DNA from: Bryum argenteum
Lineage: Eukaryota; Streptophyta; Bryopsida; Bryales; Bryaceae
DNA: 64,000 bases
Direction of reading: 5' to 3'
Assembly: GCA_037043015.1 (NCBI GenBank)
Contig: CM073331.1
Coordinates: 1,137,501-1,201,500 of the forward strand
Position 1 is the first letter of the stretch. Every line of letters begins with the position of its first letter. This document shows positions 1 to 10,079 of this stretch, in pieces. Position numbers and translations under genes: made by a program. Below the pieces are notes generated by a model. That model did no database searches and had not been told where the DNA came from. It was given only the letters and a program-made list of their open reading frames with translations.

Positions 1-49
1 CGTTCCCTGCAAAAACTCAAGCCATCCTTTAACCGTTGCTGCAGGTTGT

Positions 50-1179
50 TTTTCCATATCAGTTTTCCAGTTGAGGTTTTGGAATGGCACAGAAGATGTC
101 AACCGCTTGGATGGTAGCCATGAGTTGTTTCTTCACTTCTTCCATTTGCATCTGCATTGAGCTATGTAGCTCTTCCGTCAACTTCTAGGCATGAAGGTTG
201 GCCTCCTTCGCGATCTCTTCCTTGAATATTCCTAGCTCCTTGTGCATTTCCTCTTTCAGTTTCTCGTTCCTTGCTAACGGCCTTCTCCACTTTGACTCCG
301 CGATTTCTCCATGAGTAATGTTGTTCCGTTTCTCCTTCGGTGCGTTCTGTGCTGCCTCCAATGTACTCACAATGGCAGTAGATATGTCACAAAACCCAAA
401 TCTCTCCTGATCTTCTCTACTAGGAGGTAGACTGCCTTCTAAACTGCGAGGGTGTGGAGTAAAGCTTACGTGTTTCCCCATGATCTCCTTCGTCTTCCCT
501 ACCCATTGTCGATATACAATGGGGTTCAGGCACTGGACGTTGGCTGCCCCTTTGTGCAGGTTTCCAACCTGCCCCGGGAAGAAGAATGTCAGTATGTTCT
601 TCTCCCCCATTGCAGCTTCGATTGACATCTTTGTCTCCTCGACTTTCTTCATTTTGTGCAATCCGTATAAGCACAGCATCGTAGCATTCTTCTTCTTCAG
701 CTCCTCCTCCGTCAGTCCTTCTCCTCTAGCGCCACGTTCCGCCTTTGCAGTCTGCGGTGTGATCACGTGAAGGAGTTCGTTTTCGTATGGTACCTGGTAT
801 TGAATGATTTTGTCAACCTGAGTCGGACTTGTAGCAACCAGCCAGCCCCAGGTCTCCCCTTCACTCTTCTGTACGCTAGAAATCTCGTAATCATGTCCTC
901 TTCGGAAACTTTCTTCCGAAAGACGTCCCGTTGGAGTTCTGCAGCGGTAACCCCTTCCAACTTTGGGCTATCAATTTTCGCCGACAACAATGTGTTCCGT
1001 GCAATAGAATCCCAGCTTTTGCATACCTTCCCAACGGTTGTCAAATCGTGGTCCAACTCCAAGATGAAAGCTCTCTTCCCTTTAAGTAGGGCGATTCCGT
1101 CAATCTTCGGATGCTTCAGGTGGATTTTGATGGTCCCTGTCCAAAACTTCATTTCGACCCCTTCACCTTCTCCTTGCAC
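50..1179 (-). pseudogene. decayed coding sequence of unknown family
   Basis: Three minus-strand stretches read as one protein interrupted by lesions. Residues from about 1179 down to about 820 run in one frame (motifs such as FWTGTIKIHL and GRPGAGWLLQV). The sense reading then passes into the neighbouring frame (IIQYQVPYENELLHVITPQ) and continues to a stop at 185-187. Beyond that stop the same frame still reads KLTEELHSSMQMQMEEVKKQ down to about 50. A further in-frame TGA lies upstream near 1200 (MEIEVGRTW then stop). The second half contains HVSFTPHPRSLEG and a lysine/glutamate-rich, coiled-coil-like tail. I do not recognise the family; a lineage-specific repeated or transposon-derived gene is possible. 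Three separate lesions argue against a working gene, although an unrecognised intron could remove one of them. Confidence 0.45.
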
Positions 1180-1313
1180 GGAATGTAGATCGGTTCACCA
1201 TGTTCTCCCGACTTCAATTTCCATCTTTTTTCACCTTTCTTTGCATCTCGTAAGAATTTCTCCGTGTGTGAAGTCCGTTCTTTGGTCTTAAAAAAAACTG
1301 ACCCACTGATAGT

Positions 1314-2093
1314 CTAGCGACAGCCCGCTAGACGTATCCACTTCCGTCTCAATTGGAAGTTGAGTAATGTTGTAATGTTGCCCACCTTTGCCGTCGGGTC
1401 TCTCCATCGGTGCGACCTGCTTTGCACATGTGGAAACGCCATTCTTCCTGCGTTGTGGAGTTCTTCAGCTTCAGCCTTCGTGAAACCCTGTTTCACTTTC
1501 TCTATCACACTCTTGCTTCTCAATCCTTCAGCTTCACCAGTTCCTTCTTTCAGCGCCAACTGCTCCAAAGCTACAAACCCCAGCCAGAATGTCTTCGGCG
1601 TTTCCTCGATTGCTGCTACATTCTTCTTCCTCTTGCTGCCGCTTCCTCCGGATCCTTCCTGGTTTCTTTTTGTATGTTGAGTTTCGATTTGTGTTACTCT
1701 GCAATCGTCATCCGCTTCCGCCATATTTGTGTCCAGCATTTTCCCCGGTGTACTTTCTGTCATAATGGCTGCGTGTACAGCTTTCCCCCTGTGCGCCATC
1801 TGCAAATCCAATTTTTTCTTTGTTTTTTCTGTATTTTCTTTCAACGATTTGGTCTGTACACTAATCAAGCTATTCTGCTTCCAATCTGTTCCCTTCTGCG
1901 CGTGCATAGGGGCTGTATACAGATTGTAAGCTCTTGACCTAATTTCAGCACATACAATCTTTGCTACTAGTTTCTTTTTCAATTCAATGAGCAAAAGCGA
2001 GTTTAGGGTTAGGTTCTTACCTGAAAGCTGTAGATCTAGTGTTTCTACGGCCGTCTCTTCTGCAGCGTCGTCGCTCTTCTCTCTTGCAAACAA
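1314..2093 (-). CDS. hypothetical charged open frame (possible exon or remnant)
   Basis: This is an open frame of about 259 codons. Its first codon is TTG and the first ATG comes about 63 codons in, so it is more likely an exon or remnant than a complete gene. The frame opens just after a TAA near 2125. The protein is rich in Lys, Glu and Ala, with a basic KRKK patch in the middle and the stretch KTFWLGFVALEQLALKEG. It lies upstream of, and in the same orientation as, the decayed sequence at 50-1179 and may be the 5-prime part of the same degenerate gene. No family recognised. The plus-strand frames over it are low-quality shadows. Confidence 0.25.
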   Translation of the reverse strand: MFAREKSDDAAEETAVETLDLQLSGKNLTLNSLLLIELKKKLVAKIVCAEIRSRAYNLYTAPMHAQKGTDWKQNSLISVQTKSLKENTEKTKKKLDLQMAHRGKAVHAAIMTESTPGKMLDTNMAEADDDCRVTQIETQHTKRNQEGSGGSGSKRKKNVAAIEETPKTFWLGFVALEQLALKEGTGEAEGLRSKSVIEKVKQGFTKAEAEELHNAGRMAFPHVQSRSHRWRDPTAKVGNITTLLNFQLRRKWIRLAGCR

Positions 2094-2208
2094 ATCACCA
2101 ATGTCGCGGCCAAGGGCGACAAAGAAAATTTACGAAATCGGATCTGCGTCTAAAGCTGCGTCTAGGTTCGGATCGGCTGCGCAGCGATTTCAGCACTCGA
2201 AATCCTAA

Positions 2209-3823
2209 GCTCCTGGTAGTTTCAAGCCTTTCAATGTTGGATCTAAGCTCTATTTCCCAGCCCGCTTTCAGATCTACAATAGCAACTCCAACAACTCAAA
2301 CCCTCATTCCACCACTTTCACTACCTACGCTTTGTGTGCATTCGTGGTGCGGTTAGATCACTCCTAACACAAATCGCACACACGGGTTACGATTGCAGCA
2401 TTGCTACGACACCAGATCTGGTCCTATCCGCTCTCTACTCCTCTCTCTCCATTCTCTCTTCCTTGCGTTTGACCTTAACTCTGATCAATTTTACCACTTG
2501 CTTGCTTATTACCAAAAAGCTACAAGTGATTCAAAGTTTGAAAGTTCTAAGTTTTTTTTTTTTTTAATGATTCAATTCTAATAAACAAAAGTCTATCGAA
2601 TTTTTTATTTCTAATATTATTTTGGGTTAATTATTTATCAAAAGTCAAGTAAATCAAACAGAACCATCAAATCTAAATTTTAAGTCTTTTCTTTTTACTT
2701 TACCAATATATTATGATGTATAATTTCCTTCATAATGTCTAAAAAAAATACTATTTATGACATTCCTTCTCTTGAATGTCCACTTGTATAAATAACTTAA
2801 ATAAGGGCTCCAGTGGTTGTTGAAGTCTTTGTTATCTTCCATTGTCTTGATTACAACATATGTACTAAATTTTAGAGTGTGATTGGAATCATTTTGCAAT
2901 TTCTTTGCTAAACAATGGTAAGCCTTATATCTAAATAATGTACAAGGTACTTTAAAGACATTGGTATTGTTTTCAAAACTTAAGTCAATTATAACAATTA
3001 TATGTCTACATTTTTGACATTCACTGTAACTATTTTTGTCTAGTCATGCTTACGAGTGATTTGGACTTTGCTTTTAGAGAAACTCATTTTTGTGGAATAA
3101 CTATTTGCTCTTGTCTTCCTTTATTGTAATCAATTTTAAAAATATGGTTGATACCTTTGTCGCATGTTACTTCACAAGCGTTTTAGGCCTATGTCGAGTT
3201 CTTTTGTCACCACCAAAGTAGCTTTTGTAAACGCATTTATCGATTCCTCTTGGAGCTTATTTCAAATTTGCAATTGATTTCCCTTTGTTACTATTTATAA
3301 GATGCTCCAATATCAAGCTCCTTCTTTAGACTTCCAACTTTGGCATCTCATTAACATTATTTGCTCTGTGTTCCTCGAATTCTTGTTGATCCTCAAAACT
3401 AGGTTCTGAATACATCCAACATAGCCAAACCCATTGATATGCTACAATATACACATGGATATTGAGTGTAGTTTGAACTTCCAATCCAACTTTGACTTTG
3501 ATACATTCTACATTGTTTGATGAAACTCTCACACTTTGTTCTCACATTCAAAACCTTCTCTTTAATTCATATAAGTTTAAATTTTTGGTACATATTTAGG
3601 TATACTAATGTGAAACAGTCACCATTGATTGTATATAAAACTTTTTCTCACTTATGGTATGTCAATGCAAAGCTCATGGGATCCAATTTAATTTCTCAAT
3701 GAGATAAGCTAATCTATTCATGGTTGAAGTAGTACACATTCCAAAATCACACAACTTTAGATTTTATAATATTTTTGGGTCAATTGTTAAGTATTTTTGT
3801 AACGATTAAAGGTGTGATTCAAG
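2209..3823. other. AT-rich intergenic stretch
   Basis: No gene, terminal inverted repeat or tandem repeat that I can support. The few short open frames have no recognisable content. Confidence 0.5.
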
Positions 3824-4262
3824 TACCGTAACACCATAGCTGGTTCGTTCTCTGCCGAACGAATAATTTTTTTTTTTGAAAAGATAAGGTTCGTTTCTCG
3901 CAAATCGAATTTTCAAAAATTCGTCTCTATATTTTTAGAGAAAAAAAAATTCGGGGCAGAGAAGGGAGTTTATTTGTGGATGGAGCTTCATAATGACAAG
4001 ACTAAGCAAATCAGACTTGAAATCAGTAGATTTGACAGCTACATCAGTGGGGCCAGCGGATATTTTCGTCATTTACCTATTTTTGGAGGGCGGCAGAATA
4101 AGTCCACAATCCTCGAGAATCATTATACTCTATTTTCTCAATTTTCGGTTTATATCGAGATTATTTTTCCTGAAATTCATTCTTGAAGGCCGGAATTTCC
4201 GTTTTTTTTCGTTTGTTATTTTTGGAATTATTTAAGAACGAACCAGCTATGGTGTTACGGTA
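3824..4262. mobile_element. MITE, TA-flanked, CCGTAxCACCATAGC family (copy 1)
   Basis: The left end reads TA then CCGTAACACCATAGCTGGTT. The right end is its exact reverse complement followed by TA. About 439 bp with no transposase, so non-autonomous. The TA duplication suggests Tc1/mariner-type mobilisation (inference). Related copies lie at 23656-23934 and 55383-55701. Confidence 0.8.
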
Positions 4263-4940
4263 TAGTTTTCTAAGATTGGTTACAATGACCTATACAAACT
4301 TCATCTAAATTGATTTGAATAATAATAATAAAAAATAAAAAATAAAAAAAAAAAAACCATGGAAAAATTAGTTTCACCTCTAAAACATTCCTCGGTGTTA
4401 AAGGGTGAACCACATCATTCTCTTTTCTTGCTTCGGCACCAAATCCTGTCACTCCATAAAACTCAAAAAGTACCATTCCATGGGGTAACCAAATTCGATG
4501 CACCCTCTTCACCCTAATTGGGAAAGTCCCTTTCCAGGGTAATAGAAGAAAAACGAGTACAAGGGGGAGCAGTGGGAACTAGGCCTCCTGTTTTAGGGTA
4601 CCTGTCACAAGCATTGAATCCTCCTCCAGAAAAACAAAAACTGCAGTGAAAGAACGGAGGCCAGTTTCAGTACATGGATTTAAATGCATGGCAATCAAGT
4701 AACTAATTGCATGGAAGCCAGCCACAGAGCCATTGCTGGAATGTATGTAGACAACCATGAAGTTTGTCCTTTCTGCCCTGGCTTAACCGATGGGGACATG
4801 TTTTAGAAACGAAACTCATTTGCAAAGAGGAAGAAACAAAAATAAGGTAAGAATAGAAATTGCTAGTAACCTTCAATGATTGTCTATAGGTACAAAACAT
4901 TTAATGTTTACAAACAGAAAAAAGAGAGTGTTAACTTTTG
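4263..4940. other. intergenic, no gene seen
   Basis: Contains a short A/T low-complexity run near 4318-4356. No supportable coding content. Confidence 0.4.
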
Positions 4941-5076
4941 TATACATAGTTATCATTAGTGGAAACATGATCCGCGTATACCCGTAGTGACACACTTCAC
5001 TTGAGCTTGGGTGTAATGTGCCACTACAAGTGTACTAGTGGGGTGTACGTGGACCATGTTTCCATTAGTGTATACT
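4941..5076. repeat. imperfect foldback (small inverted repeat)
   Basis: The left arm, from about 4953 (CATTAGTGGAAACATGATCC), pairs imperfectly with the reverse complement of 5041-5070 (CACTAATGGAAACATGGTCC). It looks like a very small decayed foldback element upstream of PAL copy 1. Confidence 0.5.
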
Positions 5077-5142
5077 TACATGCACCTACTTCTTTGCTTA
5101 TTCATATCGTCACAACGTGAGGATCATGATACACTATGGTGA

Positions 5143-5218
5143 AGAAGGCCACTGGTTAGTTAAGAATTTTTGCTTTTGACTAATTACATATCGATTTCTC
5201 TTAACCAGTGGTCTTCTC
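5143..5218. repeat. short hairpin in the distal PAL1 upstream region
   Basis: The arm GAAGGCCACTGGTTAGTTAAGA pairs with the reverse complement of TCTTAACCAGTGGTCTTC around a loop of about 35 bases. It is either a tiny MITE or a hairpin-forming element, about 600 bp upstream of the putative TATA box. Confidence 0.5.
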
Positions 5219-5807
5219 TTTCATGATTACTAGTCGAAACAGAGAACAAACAAACAAAGGAGGTGATCAGTGTTTCTTTTCCTGGCAAGACATCGCCAAA
5301 TGATACGATAGAGATCATTTGATTTTGGAGGGACTCCAGCTCTTCATAACCAACTCAACAGAGTGCTGCCAGAAAAAGAAACGCTGGAGGAAACAAATTT
5401 GGTTGACTCCTGCCAATTCTTTTACTTGCAACCTTGGCAGCAGCAAGTGCAGCTTGTAACAGCAACGACAACTCAATTCGTTGACAGACGTGGTTGTTTT
5501 CCAAAAGTCTGTCCACACACTCAAGTCCCCACACCCACATTCAATACCTTCTGTGCCGACCAGGGCCAGCACTCATTCATCCCATGCCACCCTCTGTTAA
5601 GAGCCGTTTTCGGGGTGATCGAGTTGCCGACCCTCTCCCACCACACCTACACTAATTGACTCTGCTTCACTAAATTTGGAGTGATTGATCGATCAACATT
5701 CTGTTGGGTTAACGCACTCGACTTACCAGCTGGCCAAAATGTGAACGTGGCCAGGCACTAGAAAGCCGCGTCCACTCCCGCTATGGAATGGATGTATGGA
5801 TCGTTGC

Positions 5808-5814
5808 TATAAAA
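5808..5814 (+). promoter_or_regulatory. putative TATA box of PAL copy 1
   Basis: TATAAAA in a locally GC-rich context about 800 bp before the PAL ATG. Upstream there are MYB-type AC-like words (ACCTACA near 5645, ACCAACT near 5350), as is common in PAL promoters. The transcription start would lie near 5840, giving a long leader. Inferred from sequence only. Confidence 0.5.
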
Positions 5815-6010
5815 GCCCCCACCTCCTCGCCTCCCTATTCCATTAATATCGACCAAGCTACACATCATTTTTCTCGTGCCACTACTCGCTTTTTCTGTCA
5901 CTCGCTGCCCCAGTTCGTTCACAGCTTCCATCTCTTCTTCCTCACAAGATCGAAGCTCAGTGTATATAGCATGCTGGTACTCGTGTGCACCATCTGAGTC
6001 CATCGTGAGC

Positions 6011-6156
6011 TTCTGATGTTGCACTTTTTGCTGTAAGTTTCTGGTGTTGAAGTCTGCTGAGTTTTTGATTTTTTGGAGTTTCTGATGTTGCACTTTTTGC
6101 TGTAAGTTTCTGGTGTTGAAGTCTGCTGAGTTTCTGATTTTTTGGAGTTTCTGATG
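6011..6156 (+). repeat. 69-bp tandem duplication in the PAL1 leader
   Basis: Units start at 6011 and 6080, each beginning TTCTGATGTTGCAC, with the start of a third at 6149. The period is exactly 69 bp and the copies are nearly identical. Each full unit carries GTAAGT (6033-6038 and 6102-6107). Confidence 0.85.
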
Positions 6157-6173
6157 TGAAACTTTTTGAATGG

Positions 6174-6400
6174 TATCAACTGGTTAGTGCTGCACAGATT
6201 TCAAAGCTTGAATCTATTGAACTTTTTGAAGAGGAGTAGTGGACTGACCTTAGTCGTCTCCATGCTACGTGTCGAGATGATGTAGAACTTTGTGAAGGAT
6301 GTCAACTGGTTAGTATTGCATAAGCTTTTGGACATCTTAAAGTGGAGCAGTGGACTGACCTTCGTTTTTCTTCAGTTTGCGTGTCGAGATGTTTCGATTC
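6174..6400 (+). repeat. older diverged tandem duplication in the PAL1 leader
   Basis: Shared words recur about 111-125 bp apart: CAACTGGTTAGT at 6178 and 6303, TGGACTGACCTT at 6240 and 6351, CGTGTCGAGATG at 6268 and 6380. It is a second, more decayed duplication next to the 69-bp one. Confidence 0.65.
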
Positions 6401-6609
6401 CAAACTTTTTGGTGTGGGACTTTTTGAAGCATACTTTTTGACCTCGGTCTTCTTCACTATGAGTTGCTGCACTTCTTCTGCAGTGGTTGACCAGTGTTTG
6501 TGTGGGAGATCAGCTGTTCTGACTATGAGCATTGGGGTGTTGGCCGGGAGCAGGGGATGGTGAGTGGCGGTGGGAATGAGTAAATAGGCGGTGGCACTTT
6601 GCTCGCAAG

Positions 6610-8840
6610 ATGTCAATGAGCAAGAGGGCGAAGATGGCCATATTGAGCAATGGCCACGGAAACGGGACTAATGGCGTGGCCCATCACGAGATTGGTGGTG
6701 ATGACCCGTTGAATTGGGGGCGAGTGGCAGCTGGGATGGGCGGGAGTCACTGGGAGGAGGTGAAGCGGATGGTGGCGGCGTACTTCGAGTGCCGCGAGGT
6801 CGTGCTCGAGGGCGCGGGGTTGAGCGTCGCGCAGGTCGCCGCCATTGCCCGGCGGACTGATCTGAGTGTGGTGCTGGATGCGTGTACTGCTAAGGCGCGC
6901 GTGGACGAGAGCTCGAAATGGGTGCTGTCGTGCGCCATGAACGGCACGGACATTTACGGCGTCACCACAGGTCTGTAATCCCTGGCATTTTTGCAATCGC
7001 GCACTTTATGGTTGGAGGATGGTAATTGACGGGTGGTTGATGAATAGGGTTCGGAGCGACGTCACAGAGGAGAACGACGCAGGGAGTTGAGCTCCAGCAG
7101 GAGCTAATTCGGTTTCTGAATGCCGGCATTGTGGGCAAAGGCGATGGCAATACGCTGTCATCGGCCACGACGCGGGCCGCAATGCTGGTGCGCACGAACA
7201 CGCTGATGCAAGGCTACTCGGGCATCCGGTGGGAGATTCTGGAGGCCATTGGCAAGCTGCTGAATGCGAACGTGACGCCGAAGTTGCCACTGCGGGGCAC
7301 CATCACGGCGTCCGGCGACCTGGTGCCGCTCTCGTACATCGCGGGGTGCCTGACCGGGCGGCCAAACTCACGAGCCTGCACGGCGGAGGGGAAGGAGGTG
7401 ACGTCGGAAGAAGCGCTGCGAATTGCGGGCGTCGGACAGCCATTTCAGCTGGAGCCGAAAGAAGGGCTGGCGCTCGTGAACGGAACAGCGGTCGGGTCGG
7501 GGCTGGCGTCGATGGTGTGCTTCGACGCGAACGTGCTGGTGGTGCTGGCCGAGGTTCTGAGCGCGCTCTTCTGCGAGGTAATGCAGGGAAAGCCAGAATT
7601 CGCTGACCCACTGACGCACAAGCTGAAGCATCACCCGGGGCAGATGGAGGCAGCGGCTGTGATGGAATACATATTAGAGGGGAGCTCGTACATGAAAGCC
7701 GCCGCGAAGCTGCACGCGACAGATCCGTTGCAGAAGCCAAAGCAGGACCGATACGCGCTCCGAACTTCGCCTCAGTGGCTGGGCCCTCACATTGAGAATA
7801 TCCGAAGCGCGACCCACTCAATCGAGCGCGAAATTAACTCCGTGAACGACAACCCGCTGATCGACGTGTCCCGGAACATGGCATTGCACGGGGGAAATTT
7901 TCAAGGGACGCCAATCGGGGTGTCGATGGACAACATGCGGCTGTCGATCGCAGGAATCGGGAAGCTGATGTTTGCGCAATTCAGTGAGCTCGTTAACGAT
8001 TTCTACAACAATGGGCTGCCGTCGAATCTGTGTGGGGGGCCGAACCCGAGTTTGGATTACGGGATGAAGGGGGGCGAGATCGCCATGGCGTCGTACACGT
8101 CGGAGCTCCAGTACCTGGCGAATCCGGTGACGACCCACGTCCAAAGCGCGGAGCAGCACAACCAGGACGTGAATTCGCTAGGCCTAGTGTCGGCGCGGAA
8201 GACAGAGGAGGCTGTGGAGATTCTGAAGCTGATGACGTCGACATATTTGGTGGCGCTCTGCCAGGCAGTGGATCTGCGTCACTTGGAAGAGACGATGCAA
8301 GCGACAGTGAAGAGTGTGGTGGCGCAAGCGGCGAAGAAGACGCTGGTGGTGGGCGTGAACGGGTCGTTGCAGCTAGCGCGGTTCTGCGAGAAGGAGCTGC
8401 TGCAAGTGGTGGAGTACCAGCCCATCTTCACGTACATCGACGACCCATCGAGCACGTCGTACCCGTTGATGCAGAAGCTGCGGCAAGTGCTGGTGGAATT
8501 TGCCCTGAAGCAGAGCGACGAGGGAATTTCGGTGTTTCAGAAGATTCCGGCGTTCGAGGACGAGGTGAAGGCGCAGCTGGTGGCGCAAGTGAGCGCGGCG
8601 AGGCAGAGTTTCGACAAGGGAGTGTCGGTGGTGCCGAATCGGGTGTGGGAATGCCGGTCATTTCCGCTGTACAATTTCGTGCGGGCGGAGCTGGGGACAT
8701 GCTTGCTGACGGGTGAGCGGTCGCAGTCGCCAGGAAGTGACTTCGAGACAGTGTACGACGCGCTATGCGCAGGCAGGCACGTGGGCCCGTTGATGGAAGT
8801 CCTAGAAGGCTGGAGCTGTACCCCTGGCCCTTTCTTGTAG
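6610..8840 (+). CDS. PAL: phenylalanine ammonia-lyase, copy 1
   Basis: Deaminates L-phenylalanine to trans-cinnamate and ammonia, the cytosolic entry step to phenylpropanoids. Exons 6610-6970 and 7048-8840 flank a 77-bp GT-AG intron that splits the Gly codon of GVTTG-FG. Joined, they encode 717 aa, normal for plant PAL. Visible signatures: catalytic Tyr116 in [10 protein letters not shown]; the Ala208-Ser209-Gly210 triad that cyclises to the MIO cofactor, in [11 protein letters not shown]; Phe143-Leu144 in IRFLNAG, the pair typical of PAL (tyrosine-using forms have His); and [10 protein letters not shown]. The usual ATSHRRT loop reads ATSQRRT (Gln127). The start at 6610 aligns with copy 2 ([10 protein letters not shown] against [10 protein letters not shown]). 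The exon-2 proteins of the two copies differ at about 32 of 569 residues by eye count. The CDS is far more GC-rich than its flanks. The frames antisense to it are shadows. Confidence 0.97.
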
Positions 8841-10079
8841 CTCTTTCGTCCTGCACCTGACCTCCACCGAGAGTTTCTTTGTTGTGACCATTGAGGTGTA
8901 TAGATTCATCGCCCTGCTTTAGTGGCCGGGCGTGAAAACATTCAGTACGCTTTTTAAACTGATCGGAGGCTTTGTATCTTTACTGCTACGGAGACAAATT
9001 GAACCTCCAGTGCAACGCTTACGCAATCGACCAGCGTACTTCTCCCGATTGAAGCTAGCTTGTCCTACACTCATAAATGAAGCCAGAGTACGGAGGATTT
9101 GATTAGCAACTACGCAATTTGCAACCGGGTGAGAGCATACTTGCAGTTTGCAATCAGGGGAGCTGTGGAGCGAAAGGTTCCAGCAGCTTGGTTACCAGTC
9201 TCGAGGCATTATCCAGCCGTATCGACATTGTGAATATGCAGATCTCGGAGCGTGTCTATGAAACTGCCGAAAACTGGAGCAGTCCTTTGAAGCGCGATGA
9301 TCGGCATGGCAAGTGGAGCATCTGGTTACGATGCCTCCGGAATGGCACACCTGCAGCAGGACAACATAAATGTGAAGGCCAATAGTGTACGACAATTTCT
9401 CTCAAATCATTTCTCTTCTTACCTTTTGAAGTAGTTGATCTCTGGTGTGGGCAATTTCCCACCATTCGTTGGTTGTCTTCAGCATAATAAATTATTGTTC
9501 TGGTTCTGTACAATACAGAGCTTGAACTTGGTTGGGTAAGTTAGAGGAAGGAGTCCGTAAGTAAGTTGCCTGTAGGGTGTACATTATCAGTATTGTATCA
9601 GATCAGCAATCAAGGGAAAGTAAATGAAATTTTTGAAAGGAACGGCATGGATCAGTGGGATGTTTGCCTTGGAACCACATGTTTTGTTTGAATTGTTGAC
9701 GAGGTTGACGATGTCCTGCCGCATTTCACCAACTTCCATGTATACATAGATTACCTCAAACTATGATATGAAATTTTGTATCGAATCACCAGTCAAAAAA
9801 GGTTGTGTAACAAAATTTCATTTCAATACAGCAGGGTATCAGTGCCAACTTTTGGTGTAACTATACAGAAAATAATGTTGAAAGTGTGTTTTGTTAGAAG
9901 TACTGTTGTATCAACACTAAGTACTGCACAATATCTTACAATCCTACGAACAGAGGATCAGATCTGTAGAATAGCAGATTGAACAGCAAGCCTGCGCTAT
10001 AAATTTCAATGAAGTGATGAAACTTTTCTAAACTTCTGAATGAAACAATGAGTAGATGACCTAAATCGACTTTATCAAC
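8841..10079. other. PAL1 3-prime flank
   Basis: No further gene seen. AATAAA-like signals occur (for example near 9486) and could serve PAL1 polyadenylation. The interval separates PAL1 from the stop of the opposing coiled-coil gene at 10080. Confidence 0.4.

Noticed and set aside
6610-8840. Histidine or tyrosine ammonia-lyase instead of PAL
   Set aside because: The Phe-Leu pair in IRFLNAG and the plant-type length and C-terminus fit PAL; tyrosine-preferring forms carry His in place of this Phe.
7303-8856. Long open frames antisense to and in other frames over PAL copy 1 (and the matching ones over copy 2)
   Set aside because: They arise from the GC-rich third positions of PAL. Protein content is Ala/Pro/Arg-rich with no family, while the PAL frame is unmistakable.
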